From positions 3,795,501-3,859,500 of the forward strand of contig NZ_CP020474.1 of the NCBI RefSeq assembly GCF_002080415.1: DNA of 64,000 nucleotides. The letters are read 5' to 3'. Positions 1 to 9,953 of the stretch are shown in pieces. Position numbers and translations under genes: made by a program. The notes beneath the pieces are model-generated. The model saw only the letters and a list, made by a program, of their open reading frames with translations. It searched no databases and was not told the origin of the DNA. This DNA is from Roseovarius mucosus (lineage in GTDB: Bacteria; Pseudomonadota; Alphaproteobacteria; Rhodobacterales; Rhodobacteraceae). Each line of letters starts with the position of its first letter. Positions within the stretch are counted from its first letter, which is position 1.

Positions 1-707
1 CGATCCACGATTCGCATCCGCGCCATGGTCACATCGGGGCGATAGCGGTCTGACCTTGCATCCATGGTGATGGCATATTTGCCATTCGCGCGCCTCCACT
101 CGAAATGCACGCGGTTGTAATTGAGGTTGAGGCCCGAAAGAGCCGGGTTGTAGCCCGCATGCTCTGGCTGTGTTTCGTCGATGGCGCGGGTAAATGGCAC
201 TGCCCCACCCCAGACAAGGAGCCTCCCGCGCACCTCGCGCAGCCCGGTCTTGGCCAGATTGGCCGCAAGGCTGGCCAGCCCATCGGTCTCGAGCGTCGGA
301 TCTCCGCCGCCTGCAAGGATCAGATCGCCATTCAGCACACCGCCCGAAATCGGCCCGGTCGCGATCAGTCGCGTGCCAAAGCGATGCTCCGGCCCCAAGG
401 CGTCAAGCGCATAGAGCGCGGTCACCGCCTTGGTGACACTCGCGGGCGGCAGGCCGGTTGTAGCATCGCCCGACTCAAGCAATTGCCCCGTGCGCGCATC
501 GGCCACTGCATAGCCCACCCGGCCCGATAGATTGGCCTGAGAAATCAGCGCCTCAGCGGCTGGGGCGCGCTGCACGGCGCGCCGTGCCCCCCCGTCGGGC
601 CGCGCCACCGGCCTGAGCGATACCGCAGGCGCGCCAGCCATAGCCGAACTGCCGAGCGCCGCCAGCGCCGTGCCCAGGAAATACCGCCGTGAAATGCCTG
701 TGCTCAT
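1..707 (-). CDS. dacB: D-alanyl-D-alanine carboxypeptidase / PBP4-type (peptidase S13), 5' part
   Basis: N-terminal about 235 residues of a DacB-family periplasmic enzyme that trims or cleaves peptidoglycan cross-links; the rest lies beyond the window start. Seen: an N-terminus with a twin-arginine-type motif (SRRYFLG) and a hydrophobic stretch, then the serine-lysine catalytic motif ASVTK in PPASVTKAVTALYAL, followed by the family's GDLILAGGGDPTLE and SGLNLNYN segments. The start is the ATG with MSTGISRRYF. A Tat signal for this family is unusual compared with the Sec signals of the E. coli enzyme and is inferred from the motif alone. The C-terminal KTG motif is outside the window. Confidence 0.9.
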   Translation of the reverse strand, partial: MSTGISRRYFLGTALAALGSSAMAGAPAVSLRPVARPDGGARRAVQRAPAAEALISQANLSGRVGYAVADARTGQLLESGDATTGLPPASVTKAVTALYALDALGPEHRFGTRLIATGPISGGVLNGDLILAGGGDPTLETDGLASLAANLAKTGLREVRGRLLVWGGAVPFTRAIDETQPEHAGYNPALSGLNLNYNRVHFEWRRANGKYAITMDARSDRYRPDVTMARMRIVD

Positions 708-765
708 GACGCAGAGTTAACCTTAGGCCAGTCTTGCACGCAATCACGATTTGCCCGCCGCGCGC

Positions 766-1377
766 TCACTTTTGCGCCCCTGTCCAACTGCCCGCCTCTC
801 TGAGCCGGGTCGAGGAAATATCCATCATCGGCACATTGACAAAGCACCACGCCGGCGCGTCGCGCCGCCCCAATGCCTGACTGTCATAATCGGGCAGGCG
901 GGCGTGGGCATAGATGCGTGCGGCGGGTGACAGCCGCGCCGAAATGCGCTGACCGGGCCGCGCCAGCACCCCCACCGGCACCGTATCCAGAATCTCGCGC
1001 CAATCTTGCCAAAGATGGAATTGCGCCAGGTTATCCGCCCCCATCAGCCAGACAAACCGCACACCGGGGCAAATCCTGCGCAGTGCGCGCAGCGTGGCAG
1101 CGGTATGGCGCGTGCCGGTCCACGCCTCAATATCGGTCACGTCGATACGCGGATGATCCACCAGCGCCTGCGCCGCCGCCAGGCGCTGCGCAAGCGGCGC
1201 GGGGCCATGCGCCTTGAGCGGGTTGCCGGGGCTGACCAGCCACCACAGCCGGTCAAGCCCGAACCGCCGCAGCGCCTCGCGGCTGATATGCAGATGCCCC
1301 GCATGCGGCGGATCGAACGATCCACCCAAAAGGCCGATCACCTGACCGGGGCGGGAATGGGGCAGGGCATGTGTCAT
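766..1377 (-). CDS. nadD: Nicotinate-nucleotide adenylyltransferase
   Basis: Adenylates nicotinate mononucleotide to deamido-NAD in cytoplasmic NAD biosynthesis. The protein (203 aa) has the nucleotidyltransferase signature [15 protein letters not shown] near residue 18, the [11 protein letters not shown] segment, [10 protein letters not shown] in the middle and the C-terminal ISSTRLRE motif, all diagnostic of NadD. The reading frame can be extended 26 codons upstream, but the start at MTHALPHS is preferred because a purine-rich AAAGGG lies just ahead of it and family members start here. It lies between dacB and ettA, transcribed with dacB on the minus strand. Confidence 0.95.
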   Translation of the reverse strand: MTHALPHSRPGQVIGLLGGSFDPPHAGHLHISREALRRFGLDRLWWLVSPGNPLKAHGPAPLAQRLAAAQALVDHPRIDVTDIEAWTGTRHTAATLRALRRICPGVRFVWLMGADNLAQFHLWQDWREILDTVPVGVLARPGQRISARLSPAARIYAHARLPDYDSQALGRRDAPAWCFVNVPMMDISSTRLREAGSWTGAQK

Positions 1378-1528
1378 CGCCCTTTCATTGCCAGCGGCGC
1401 GGGCGGTGTAAAGCGAAATCCGGGGTGCCCTGTGATCCGCAGATGCGCAGACCATTGCCCCCGCAGGCCCATCCGGGTATCACGCGGGCTGAATTAGAAC
1501 TCACCCAAGCGGAACGGAGCGGCACATC

Positions 1529-3184
<1,656 letters not shown>

Positions 3185-3193
3185 TCCTGTGAA

Positions 3194-3214
3194 GCCCCGG
3201 GCCCGACCCGGGGC
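3194..3214 (+). terminator. Hairpin after ettA
   Basis: Perfect 8-bp inverted repeat GCCCCGGG / CCCGGGGC around a 5-base loop, ten bases after the ettA stop. There is no T run after it, so it is a terminator-like hairpin rather than a convincing intrinsic terminator. Confidence 0.45.
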
Positions 3215-3225
3215 CTGTCACACCG

Positions 3226-3302
3226 CGTAGGGTGCGCATTCATTGCGCACCTATCACTGGCACCAATGCGCGCCACGGTGCGCAATGAATGCGCACCCTA
3301 CG
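3226..3302. repeat. 77-bp nested inverted repeat, copy 1
   Basis: Perfect 26-bp arms (3226-3251 and 3277-3302) around a 25-base loop. Each arm holds its own dyad, GGTGCGCA and TGCGCACC around five bases, so the element can fold as one long hairpin or as two small ones. The same arms recur at 4306-4382 and 5156-5232. The loop (ending CCAC in all copies) is variable. Known classes with this shape are REP-like or MITE-like palindromic elements; assignment to a named family is not possible here. Confidence 0.9.
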
Positions 3303-3427
3303 GCTGGCCGGTCATTAGACAATGATTGTGTGATGTAAGATGTTAACTATTTTGTGTTGTCTAAAATACAGATTTGATTGTTAAGTTTAATTCATGAATT
3401 TGCTTGTTCTAGGTTGCGGGGAATTTT

Positions 3428-4279
3428 ATGTCTGAAACTAAGAAGGTATGTGGCATTGTTATGCCAATATCGGAATGTGATGGGCTGCCAACCTCACATT
3501 GGAAAGATGTTCTTAACATAGTCGAGGTCGCGGCGAAGGACGCTGGCTTTTCAGCACGCTTAGTTAGCGATACTTTTGAATCAAATTTGATCCATAAAGA
3601 AATACTGCAGAATATTTACAACGATGACATCGTGATTTGCGACGTAAGTGGCCGCAATCCTAACGTATTCTTCGAGTTAGGAATTAGAATGGCGACTCAG
3701 AAACCCACCGTCATAATAAAGGATGATATGACCCAGTATCCTTTTGATACGGGTCCAAACCGTTATATTGGGTATCCCCGGGACCTCAGGCATCCAAAAA
3801 TGGAAGCCTTTCGCATAGAGTTGGTTGCAGCATTAGAGAAATCATCAGAGCATTCCAAGGAAAATAGTTTCATTGGACAACTTGGGCCATTTCAGATTCC
3901 AGAGGTTGAGAGCAAAGAACTTCCAGTTGGGGATATAATTCTTCAACGCTTAGAGCGGCTCGACAGAAAATTAGTTTCCGTTGCCGCTCGTGCTTCTAAT
4001 AATCGGATAATTAACGACCCTAGAGAAAGGGCAGAAACATTCAGATGGACAAAAATTGGGGCAAAAACGGTGGAAGTATTCATTCGCAGTTATTTCAACA
4101 CATCGGTCGATAATGCAATAAGTGATATTCTGAAGACTGACGCTTATTGCGATTTGGAAATTTCCGTCAAGCACCTGTCAAGCGACCATAGTCACGTTAA
4201 GATTAATGGTGATGCAATAAATGAGCGTCGCTTTAAAGCTGATTTTGAATCCAGCGTGGAGAACGCCATCCCGTTTTAA
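3428..4279 (+). CDS. Unrecognised protein with nucleoside 2-deoxyribosyltransferase/TIR-like N-terminal domain
   Basis: 283 aa. Residues 1 to about 130 look like the NDT/TIR-like Rossmannoid fold: VCGIVMPIS start strand, DDIVICDVSGRNPNVFFELG (residues 66-85, with a Glu at 83 placed like the nucleophile of nucleoside deoxyribosyltransferases), then a KPTVIIKDD strand. The rest, from about residue 150, shows a short helical linker and an alpha/beta segment I do not recognise. Such domains occur as stand-alone or effector modules in bacterial conflict systems, but no partner is visible. The gene is clearly AT-richer than its surroundings, uses rarer codons, and sits between repeat copies 1 and 2, which suggests acquisition. 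The ATG follows a GGGGAATTTT stretch. Confidence 0.7.
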   Translation: MSETKKVCGIVMPISECDGLPTSHWKDVLNIVEVAAKDAGFSARLVSDTFESNLIHKEILQNIYNDDIVICDVSGRNPNVFFELGIRMATQKPTVIIKDDMTQYPFDTGPNRYIGYPRDLRHPKMEAFRIELVAALEKSSEHSKENSFIGQLGPFQIPEVESKELPVGDIILQRLERLDRKLVSVAARASNNRIINDPRERAETFRWTKIGAKTVEVFIRSYFNTSVDNAISDILKTDAYCDLEISVKHLSSDHSHVKINGDAINERRFKADFESSVENAIPF

Positions 4280-4305
4280 TTGTTATTGCCTTGATACTGC
4301 CGCCC

Positions 4306-4382
4306 CGTAGGGTGCGCATTCATTGCGCACCTATCACCGGCAGCTATCCGCGCCACGGTGCGCAATGAATGCGCACCCTACG
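4306..4382. repeat. 77-bp nested inverted repeat, copy 2
   Basis: Same arms as the copy at 3226-3302, exactly 1080 bp further on, with arms at 4306-4331 and 4357-4382. The 25-base loop differs from copy 1 at a few positions. It separates the NDT/TIR-like gene from the acyltransferase/membrane-protein pair. Confidence 0.9.
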
Positions 4383-4399
4383 GCTGGCTTTCGTTTTCG

Positions 4400-4666
4400 T
4401 CACTCATCCTTTCCCCCCTTTCGTAAAGCCACCAAGTCCCTGATAATGTTGTGAATGAGGTAGAGTATGACCAATATATTCCCGTAGAAAAAACGCTGGT
4501 GAACCGGGTGATCGCTAAAAAGCCAGTTGCTCATAATGGCAACAACCAAGAGTTGAACGATCAAGGACCCCCAGGTGCCGCGCCTGATCAGCACGGGGAT
4601 TCTATGATTTCTTTTTTTTCCCACCACTGTTTGCCCTGGATCTTCTGCTCCGCTAGGTTCATTCAC
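4400..4666 (-). CDS. Small two-helix membrane protein, function unknown
   Basis: 88 aa read from a GTG start. A charged N-terminal third (residues 1-30) is followed by two hydrophobic segments, about WGSLIVQLLVVAIMSNWLF and NILVILYLIHNIIRDLV, and a short basic-acidic tail. It overlaps by 8 bases the 3' end of the upstream acyltransferase frame, which suggests translational coupling. A later GTG at VVGKKRN has a better-spaced GGG ahead of it and could be the true start. An A8 run lies immediately before the first GTG. I do not recognise the family. The pairing with an acyltransferase-like gene hints it could be a modified or partner protein, but that is inference. Confidence 0.55.
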   Translation of the reverse strand: MNEPSGAEDPGQTVVGKKRNHRIPVLIRRGTWGSLIVQLLVVAIMSNWLFSDHPVHQRFFYGNILVILYLIHNIIRDLVALRKGGKDE

Positions 4667-5058
4667 TTTTTTTTGGCAGCGCGTTCATGAACCTCTGCAC
4701 CCCCTCTGCCTCCTCAAAGGGCGACACCACATCGACCACCACGAGGCTCGCGCCCGACCGCCAGTCCTCCAGCGCCGGCGGCGCGCGCCTCGACCTTGGC
4801 CGTGACCGCGTCCGACGCGCTGGCCCAGGTCAGGAACGCAACCGGCGATTTGCCTTTCGAATAGATCTTGAACTGTCGCAGAAGGATCGGGGTGGCGACC
4901 AGCGCCTCAATCTCGCGTATCGGACGGTCGCGATAGCGCTTGTCCATGGTCACCAGCCAGACGGCCTGTCCGAGCGCGGAGCCGAAGGTTCTGGCATCGA
5001 CGCCGACAGTCGCCCTCTTTTGCCTTCGGTCTGTCCGGACGTCATTCGCTACACTCAA
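4659..5058 (-). pseudogene. HlyC/CyaC-type toxin-activating lysine acyltransferase, frameshifted
   Basis: The 5' frame (TTG start) contains the family core LGQAVWLVTMDKRYRDRP, then LLRQFKIYSKGKSPVAFLTWA, matching HlyC-type RTX-toxin acyltransferases that transfer fatty acyl groups from ACP to toxin lysines. It loses the family pattern after about residue 80. The expected C-terminus (DWRSGASLVVVDVVSPF) is present in another frame and ends at 4659, so one extra base lies in the GC-rich stretch 4770-4790. The repaired product would be about 132 aa. By eye the catalytic His of HlyC aligns with Tyr in DKRYR, so activity would be doubtful even if repaired. A sequencing error is the alternative to decay. 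No RTX toxin gene is in the window. Confidence 0.75.
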
Positions 5059-5155
5059 TCCGCGCTACCGTTGCACTCACTCTCGTAAAAATAGAAACCA
5101 GCATCAACTGGTCGCGTCAACATCATTTCATCTATTCGATTTCCAAATAACCCGC

Positions 5156-5232
5156 CGTAGGGTGCGCATTCATTGCGCACCAATGCACCCCAGCCGCCTG
5201 CCCCACGGTGCGCAATGAATGCGCACCCTACG
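5156..5232. repeat. 77-bp nested inverted repeat, copy 3
   Basis: Arms 5156-5181 and 5207-5232 are identical to those of the other two copies; the loop is mostly different except for its CCAC end. It lies about 70 bp before the arsenic operon start and closes the accessory patch. Confidence 0.9.
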
Positions 5233-5270
5233 GGGGGTGCCAGTCCCGACCCTCGTCACAAAACCTTCAC

Positions 5271-5300
5271 TTGATATTCTCTATATTTCTTATATTCCAG
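5271..5300 (+). promoter_or_regulatory. AT-rich promoter/operator region of the arsenic operon
   Basis: A short AT-rich stretch with three regularly spaced copies of ATATT(T)C at 5274, 5283 and 5292 (9-base period) lies directly ahead of the ArsR-containing gene. TATATT-type hexamers could serve as a -10. Binding by the operon's own ArsR domain is inferred from position, not from a recognised operator. Confidence 0.35.
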
Positions 5301-5304
5301 AAAA

Positions 5305-6144
5305 ATGGAAACATTAGCCCCCATCCGCCTCGCAACCCTTGGTCACCCGCAGCGGCTGGCGATCTTTCGGCTGCTCATGCGCCGCTACCCAGACCGTATC
5401 CCGGCGGGTGAATTGGCCGAGATTCTGCACCTCAAACCCTCGACCCTCTCTGCCTATCTTGCGGCGCTGATGCAGGCGGGGTTGGTGCGCCAAGAACGGG
5501 CGGGCACCTCGCTCAGATATTCCATCGACATGACAGAGGTGCGACGCACCTTTGATTACCTGTTCAACGATTGCTGTCGCGGGCGACCTGACATCTGCGC
5601 CCCCTTTCCCACCCTCAAAGGAGGCCCCGATATGGCCCACCGCACATACTCCGTGCTTTTCATCTGCGTTGGCAATTCCGCCCGCTCGATCTTTGCCGAA
5701 ACCATCCTGCGCGATCTGGCGGGCGACCGCTTTACTGTTTTTTCCGCCGGCACGCGCCCCTATTCCGAGCTTAATCCCTTCGCTCTGGAGGTCTTGCGCG
5801 CCAAGGGCCATGACGTGACGCCGCTGCGCGCCAAGAATGTGTCAGAATTCACCGGTCCCGATGCCCCCGCGCTCGACTTTGTCTTTACCGTCTGTGACAC
5901 GGCCGCAAATGAGGAATGCCCGGCCTGGGAAGGCCAGCCGGTCAGCGCCCATTGGGGCATGCCCGATCCGGTCAAGGTCGAAGGCACGGAGGCACAGAAA
6001 AGCCTGGCGTTTCAACAGGCTTACGGCGCGCTCCGCAACCGGATCACGGCCTTTGCGGCGTTGCCGATTTCGACCTTGGACCGCGTCAGCCTGCAAGCCG
6101 CGGTCGATGACATCGCGCGGCAGGATGTGGGGCAGGGCACATGA
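5305..6144 (+). CDS. ArsR repressor - ArsC arsenate reductase fusion
   Basis: 279 aa. Residues 1-90 are an ArsR-type winged helix ([21 protein letters not shown] recognition region), followed by a CC-x6-C cluster (C90, C91, C98) resembling the As(III) site of Acidithiobacillus ArsR. Residues 112-270 are a low-molecular-weight phosphatase-fold arsenate reductase: P-loop C-x5-R (C121 to R127 in CVGNSARS) and the redox pair C197/C205 in [10 protein letters not shown], as in thioredoxin-coupled ArsC. A strong internal Shine-Dalgarno AAAGGAGG at 5617-5624 precedes an in-frame ATG at 5632 (Met110), so a free ArsC of about 169 aa may also be made. First gene of the arsenic operon; its stop overlaps the next start. 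Confidence 0.93.
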   Translation: METLAPIRLATLGHPQRLAIFRLLMRRYPDRIPAGELAEILHLKPSTLSAYLAALMQAGLVRQERAGTSLRYSIDMTEVRRTFDYLFNDCCRGRPDICAPFPTLKGGPDMAHRTYSVLFICVGNSARSIFAETILRDLAGDRFTVFSAGTRPYSELNPFALEVLRAKGHDVTPLRAKNVSEFTGPDAPALDFVFTVCDTAANEECPAWEGQPVSAHWGMPDPVKVEGTEAQKSLAFQQAYGALRNRITAFAALPISTLDRVSLQAAVDDIARQDVGQGT

Positions 6145-7139
6145 CCGTCTATGCCATCAACGGTCTGGGGAGGATCGGCAAGCTGATCCTCAAGCCGCTG
6201 ATCGCGCGGGGGGCCAAGATCGCCTGGATCAATGACGCGGTGGGCGATGCCGCCATGCACGCCCACCTGCTGGAATTCGACACGGTGCATGGGCGTTGGG
6301 ACGCCAGTTTTGACCATGACGAGGGCGCGGTGATCATCGACGGCCTGCGCCTGCCGTTTATCGGCGCGCGAGACCTGAGCAACCTGCCCTTGGCGGGCGT
6401 TGACGTGGTGATCGACTGCACCGGCGTTTTCAAGACCGAGGCCAAACTTGCCCCCTATTTTGACGCAGGTATCAAAAAGGTCGTGGTCTCGGCCCCGGTC
6501 AAGGATGGCGATGCCGCCAATATCGTTTACGGCGTCAATCACGCGGTTTATGAGCCTGCACGACACCGCATCGTGACGGCGGCAAGCTGCACCACCAATT
6601 GCCTTGCTCCGGTGGTCAAGGTGCTGCACGAGAGCATTGGCATCAAGCACGGGTCGATCACCACGATCCATGACGTGACCAATACACAGACCATCGTGGA
6701 TCGCCCCGCCAAGGACCTGCGCCGCGCGCGCTCTGCGCTCAACTCTCTGATCCCGACGACCACGGGCAGCGCCACGGCGATCACCCTGATCTATCCTGAA
6801 CTCAAGGGGCGTTTGAACGGCCATGCCGTGCGCGTGCCACTGCTGAATGCGTCGATCACCGATTGTGTGTTTGAAATGGAGCGCGAGACCACGGTGGAGG
6901 AGGTCAACGCGTTGTTTCAGGCAGCCTCTGAGGGCCCGCTTGCGGGTATTCTGGGTTGTGAAACCCGCCCGCTTGTCAGCGCGGATTACACCAATGACAC
7001 CCGCTCTGGTATCGTTGATGCCCCCTCTACGATGGTGGTCAATGGCACGCAGGTGAAGGTCTATGTCTGGTATGACAACGAGATGGGCTATGCGCATCGG
7101 TTGGTCGATGTGGCCTGCATGGTCGGGGACAGCCTGTGA
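6141..7139 (+). CDS. ArsJ-associated glyceraldehyde-3-phosphate dehydrogenase
   Basis: 332 aa. Has the NAD-binding GLGRIGKL at the N-terminus and the catalytic cysteine motif AASCTTNC near residue 150, plus the C-terminal [12 protein letters not shown] typical of GAPDH. In ars operons this enzyme uses arsenate in place of phosphate to give 1-arseno-3-phosphoglycerate, which the neighbouring ArsJ exports (known from Pseudomonas aeruginosa). Its ATGA overlaps the stop of the ArsR-ArsC gene and its stop overlaps the GTG of arsJ, so the three are likely co-translated. A role in central glycolysis is less likely given this context. Confidence 0.92.
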   Translation: MTVYAINGLGRIGKLILKPLIARGAKIAWINDAVGDAAMHAHLLEFDTVHGRWDASFDHDEGAVIIDGLRLPFIGARDLSNLPLAGVDVVIDCTGVFKTEAKLAPYFDAGIKKVVVSAPVKDGDAANIVYGVNHAVYEPARHRIVTAASCTTNCLAPVVKVLHESIGIKHGSITTIHDVTNTQTIVDRPAKDLRRARSALNSLIPTTTGSATAITLIYPELKGRLNGHAVRVPLLNASITDCVFEMERETTVEEVNALFQAASEGPLAGILGCETRPLVSADYTNDTRSGIVDAPSTMVVNGTQVKVYVWYDNEMGYAHRLVDVACMVGDSL

Positions 7140-8398
7140 CCGCAAGACCTGAGGGATTAAGCGCTTATATCGCCGTCACAGCCGCCTATTGGGCCTTCAT
7201 GCTCAGCGACGGCGCGCTTCGGATGCTGGTGCTTTTGCATTTTCACACGCTGGGCTTCAGCCCGGTGCAACTGGCTTATCTCTTTGTTCTTTACGAAGTC
7301 GCAGGCATGGTGACGAACCTATCGGCGGGCTGGATTGCCGCTCGGTTTGGGCTGACGGCCACGCTTTATGCCGGGCTAAGCCTACAAGTGGTGGCGTTGA
7401 TTGCGCTGGCGCAACTTGATCCGACATGGAGCATCGCGCTCTCGGTGGCTTTCGTGATGGGCGTTCAAGGGGTCTCTGGCGTGGCCAAGGATCTGGCCAA
7501 GATGTCGTCGAAATCCGCCGTCAAGTTGCTGGCCCCTTCCGAGGAGGGCGGGCTTTTTCGCTGGGTGGCGGTGCTCACCGGGTCCAAGAATGCGGTCAAG
7601 GGCCTTGGCTTTCTCTTGGGGGCTGCGCTTTTGGCGGGGATTGGGTTCGTGGGCGCGGTCTGGGCCATGGCGGGCGTGTTGGCAGCAATCCTTGTGGCCG
7701 TGGCCTGGGCCATGCCGCCGGGCCTGCCACGCGGGCGCAAGGGCGCGAAATTCTCGGAAGTCTTCTCGAAATCCGCCAATGTGAACTGGCTGAGCGCGGC
7801 GCGCGTGTTTCTTTTTGGCGCGCGTGATGTGTGGTTTGTGGTGGGCATCCCGATCTATTTCTATGGCGTCTTGTCGGATGGGTCCGAGGCTGGCAATCGC
7901 GCAGCCTTTTTCCTTATCGGCACGTTCATGGCAGGCTGGATCATCCTTTATGGCGCGGTGCAGGCCTCGGCCCCCAAAATTCTGCGCGCCCAATCGCGGC
8001 CCGAGGCGGCCTTGATCGCGGCGGCGCGGGGCTGGGCCATTGCGCTCTGTCTGGTGCCAGCGGTTTTGACTGCACTGGCGCTGCTGGCGGGGGGGGCGCA
8101 GGCTTGGCTCACAGGTGCACTTGTGGCGGGCTTGCTGGTCTTCGGCGCTATTTTTGCAGTGAATTCGGCATTGCATTCCTATCTCATCCTTGCCTTTACC
8201 CGTGCGGAACGGGTGACAATGGATGTAGGGTTCTATTACATGGCCAATGCCAGTGGGCGCCTCTTGGGCACGCTGCTCTCGGGGCTGACCTATCAATTGG
8301 GGGGGTTACCCTTGATGCTGGGCATTGCCACAGCGATGGTCGCGCTGTCGGCGCTGGCCGCCGGAAAGTTGACCCCACAGGAAAGGGCAGAGGCATGA
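7136..8398 (+). CDS. arsJ: Organoarsenical efflux MFS transporter ArsJ
   Basis: 420-aa polytopic membrane protein of the major facilitator type with about twelve hydrophobic segments and a central charged loop ([16 protein letters not shown]). The N-terminus [27 protein letters not shown] and KMSSKSAVK fit ArsJ. It exports 1-arseno-3-phosphoglycerate, whose breakdown outside the cell completes arsenate removal. It starts at a GTG overlapping the GAPDH stop and ends in an ATGA overlapping acr3. Confidence 0.92.
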   Translation: MTARPEGLSAYIAVTAAYWAFMLSDGALRMLVLLHFHTLGFSPVQLAYLFVLYEVAGMVTNLSAGWIAARFGLTATLYAGLSLQVVALIALAQLDPTWSIALSVAFVMGVQGVSGVAKDLAKMSSKSAVKLLAPSEEGGLFRWVAVLTGSKNAVKGLGFLLGAALLAGIGFVGAVWAMAGVLAAILVAVAWAMPPGLPRGRKGAKFSEVFSKSANVNWLSAARVFLFGARDVWFVVGIPIYFYGVLSDGSEAGNRAAFFLIGTFMAGWIILYGAVQASAPKILRAQSRPEAALIAAARGWAIALCLVPAVLTALALLAGGAQAWLTGALVAGLLVFGAIFAVNSALHSYLILAFTRAERVTMDVGFYYMANASGRLLGTLLSGLTYQLGGLPLMLGIATAMVALSALAAGKLTPQERAEA

Positions 8399-9402
8399 GC
8401 GGGTTTGAGCGCTATCTGACTGTCTGGGTTGGATTGGCAATGGCGGCGGGCGTCATCCTAGGCCTGATCGCGCCGGGCCTTATCGCGGCGATTGCGGCGG
8501 CAGAGGTGGCGCGGGTCAATCTGATCGTGGCGGCGCTGATCTGGGCCATGGTCTATCCGATGATGATCGGTGTCGACCCGTCAAGCCTTGGGCAAGTGGC
8601 GCGCCAACCCAAGGGACTGGCAATCACACTGGTGGTGAACTGGCTGATCAAGCCCTTTAGCATGGCGGCTTTGGCGGTGCTGTTCTTTGAAGGTGTCTTT
8701 GCCGATCTGATCGCCCCCGCCGATGCGCAGCAATATATCGCCGGGCTGATCCTTTTGGGGGCGGCCCCCTGCACGGCGATGGTCTTTGTCTGGTCGCAGC
8801 TGACCAAGGGCGACGAGAGCTATACGCTGTTGCAGGTCTCGGTCAACGATGTGGTCATGGTCTTTGCCTTTGCGCCGCTCGTGGCGTTTCTGTTGGGCGT
8901 CACGGATATCGTCGTGCCGTGGGAAACGCTGGTTTTATCGGTCCTTCTGTTTGTGGCGCTGCCGCTGGTGGCGGGGTTGCTCACGCGGCGCAGGCTGGGG
9001 TCAGAGGTGCGGATTGCGGCGTTTCAGGCGCGGGTGAAACCCTGGTCGATCCTTGGGCTGATCGCGACGGTGATGATCCTTTTTGGCCTTCAAGGCCGGG
9101 TCATTGTCGAGCGGCCCATGGTGATCGGGTTGATTGCGGTGCCCATCATCCTGCAAAGCTATGGCATCTTTGCGCTGGCCTATGCGGCGGCATGGCTGCT
9201 CAAGGTGCCACACCGGATCGCAGCCCCCTGTGCGCTGATCGGCACGTCGAATTTCTTTGAACTCGCGGTCGCTGTGGCGATTTCGCTCTTTGGCCTAAAC
9301 TCGGGCGCGGCATTGGCGACGGTGGTGGGCGTGTTGGTCGAGGTGCCGGTGATGTTGTCGTTGGTGGCACTGGCCAACAAAACGCGCGCGCGATTTGCCT
9401 GA
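8395..9402 (+). CDS. acr3: Arsenite efflux transporter, ACR3 family
   Basis: 335 aa, ten hydrophobic segments. The hallmark [17 protein letters not shown] carries the conserved Cys of ACR3 transporters, and [18 protein letters not shown] lies near the C-terminus. It exports arsenite formed by the ArsC domain two genes upstream. A long open frame extends to 7831 but only as an overlap of arsJ; the start at [10 protein letters not shown] overlaps the arsJ stop as ATGA, as expected for a coupled operon. Last gene of the operon. Confidence 0.94.
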   Translation: MSGFERYLTVWVGLAMAAGVILGLIAPGLIAAIAAAEVARVNLIVAALIWAMVYPMMIGVDPSSLGQVARQPKGLAITLVVNWLIKPFSMAALAVLFFEGVFADLIAPADAQQYIAGLILLGAAPCTAMVFVWSQLTKGDESYTLLQVSVNDVVMVFAFAPLVAFLLGVTDIVVPWETLVLSVLLFVALPLVAGLLTRRRLGSEVRIAAFQARVKPWSILGLIATVMILFGLQGRVIVERPMVIGLIAVPIILQSYGIFALAYAAAWLLKVPHRIAAPCALIGTSNFFELAVAVAISLFGLNSGAALATVVGVLVEVPVMLSLVALANKTRARFA

Positions 9403-9412
9403 ACTGCGCATG

Positions 9413-9442
9413 AAAAAGCCCCGCGCTGTTTTGCACGGGGCT
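9413..9442 (-). terminator. Intrinsic terminator of the cytochrome c gene
   Basis: Ten-base-pair stem (arms 9417-9426 and 9433-9442, one G-T pair) with a six-base loop, followed in the minus direction by a run of five T. It lies between the convergent acr3 and cytochrome genes. Confidence 0.8.
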
Positions 9443-9467
9443 ATCTGCCTTGCGGCTTTTGGATCGC

Positions 9468-9857
9468 TTACTGCGAGAAGGTCGCGAGATAGGCCGCCAC
9501 GTCCTCGGCACCTTTGGCCAGCTTGAAGGTCATCTTCGAGCGGCTGCCAAGATATTCATTGGGGTCAGCCACGTATGCGGCCAATTCCGCTTCGTCCCAT
9601 ACCAAACCTTCAGCGCCTTTTGCGGCCAGGCCATCGGAATAGCTGAAACCTTCTACGCTGCCTGCTGTACGGCCGATCACGCCATAAAGGTTCGGGCCGG
9701 TCTTGCCACCCTTCACGATGGTCTCGCTCTCCGAGGCGATCATGTGGCAGGCTTTGCATTTGTTGAATTCTTTTTCGCCTTTGGCGGCGTCGCCTGCGGC
9801 AAAAGCGGGAAAGGAAAGAGCCACAAGAGTGGCAGACGCGGCGAGAAGGGTCTTCAT
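9468..9857 (-). CDS. Class I cytochrome c (c2/c-550 type)
   Basis: 129-aa periplasmic electron carrier. A Sec signal peptide (MKTLLAASATLVALSFPAFAA) precedes the haem-binding CKACH and a C-terminal SRSKMTFKL that supplies the axial methionine. The segment GPNLYGVIGRTAG is typical of cytochromes c2. Single gene with a strong terminator after it. It could be the soluble carrier between bc1 complex and terminal oxidase or a detoxification enzyme; the sequence does not decide. Confidence 0.9.
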   Translation of the reverse strand: MKTLLAASATLVALSFPAFAAGDAAKGEKEFNKCKACHMIASESETIVKGGKTGPNLYGVIGRTAGSVEGFSYSDGLAAKGAEGLVWDEAELAAYVADPNEYLGSRSKMTFKLAKGAEDVAAYLATFSQ

Positions 9858-9953
9858 GAGCTACCTCATTAGGGTTGGTTGCATTCCGGATGTAACCATA
9901 GCCCGACTGCCCCGGCTTGCAACCTCCAACTTTGGTGCAGGCGGCGGTTTGCC

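Noticed and set aside
7831..8394. Upstream extension of the acr3 frame
   Set aside because: Overlaps arsJ throughout; the ATGA-coupled start at 8395 agrees with ACR3 length.
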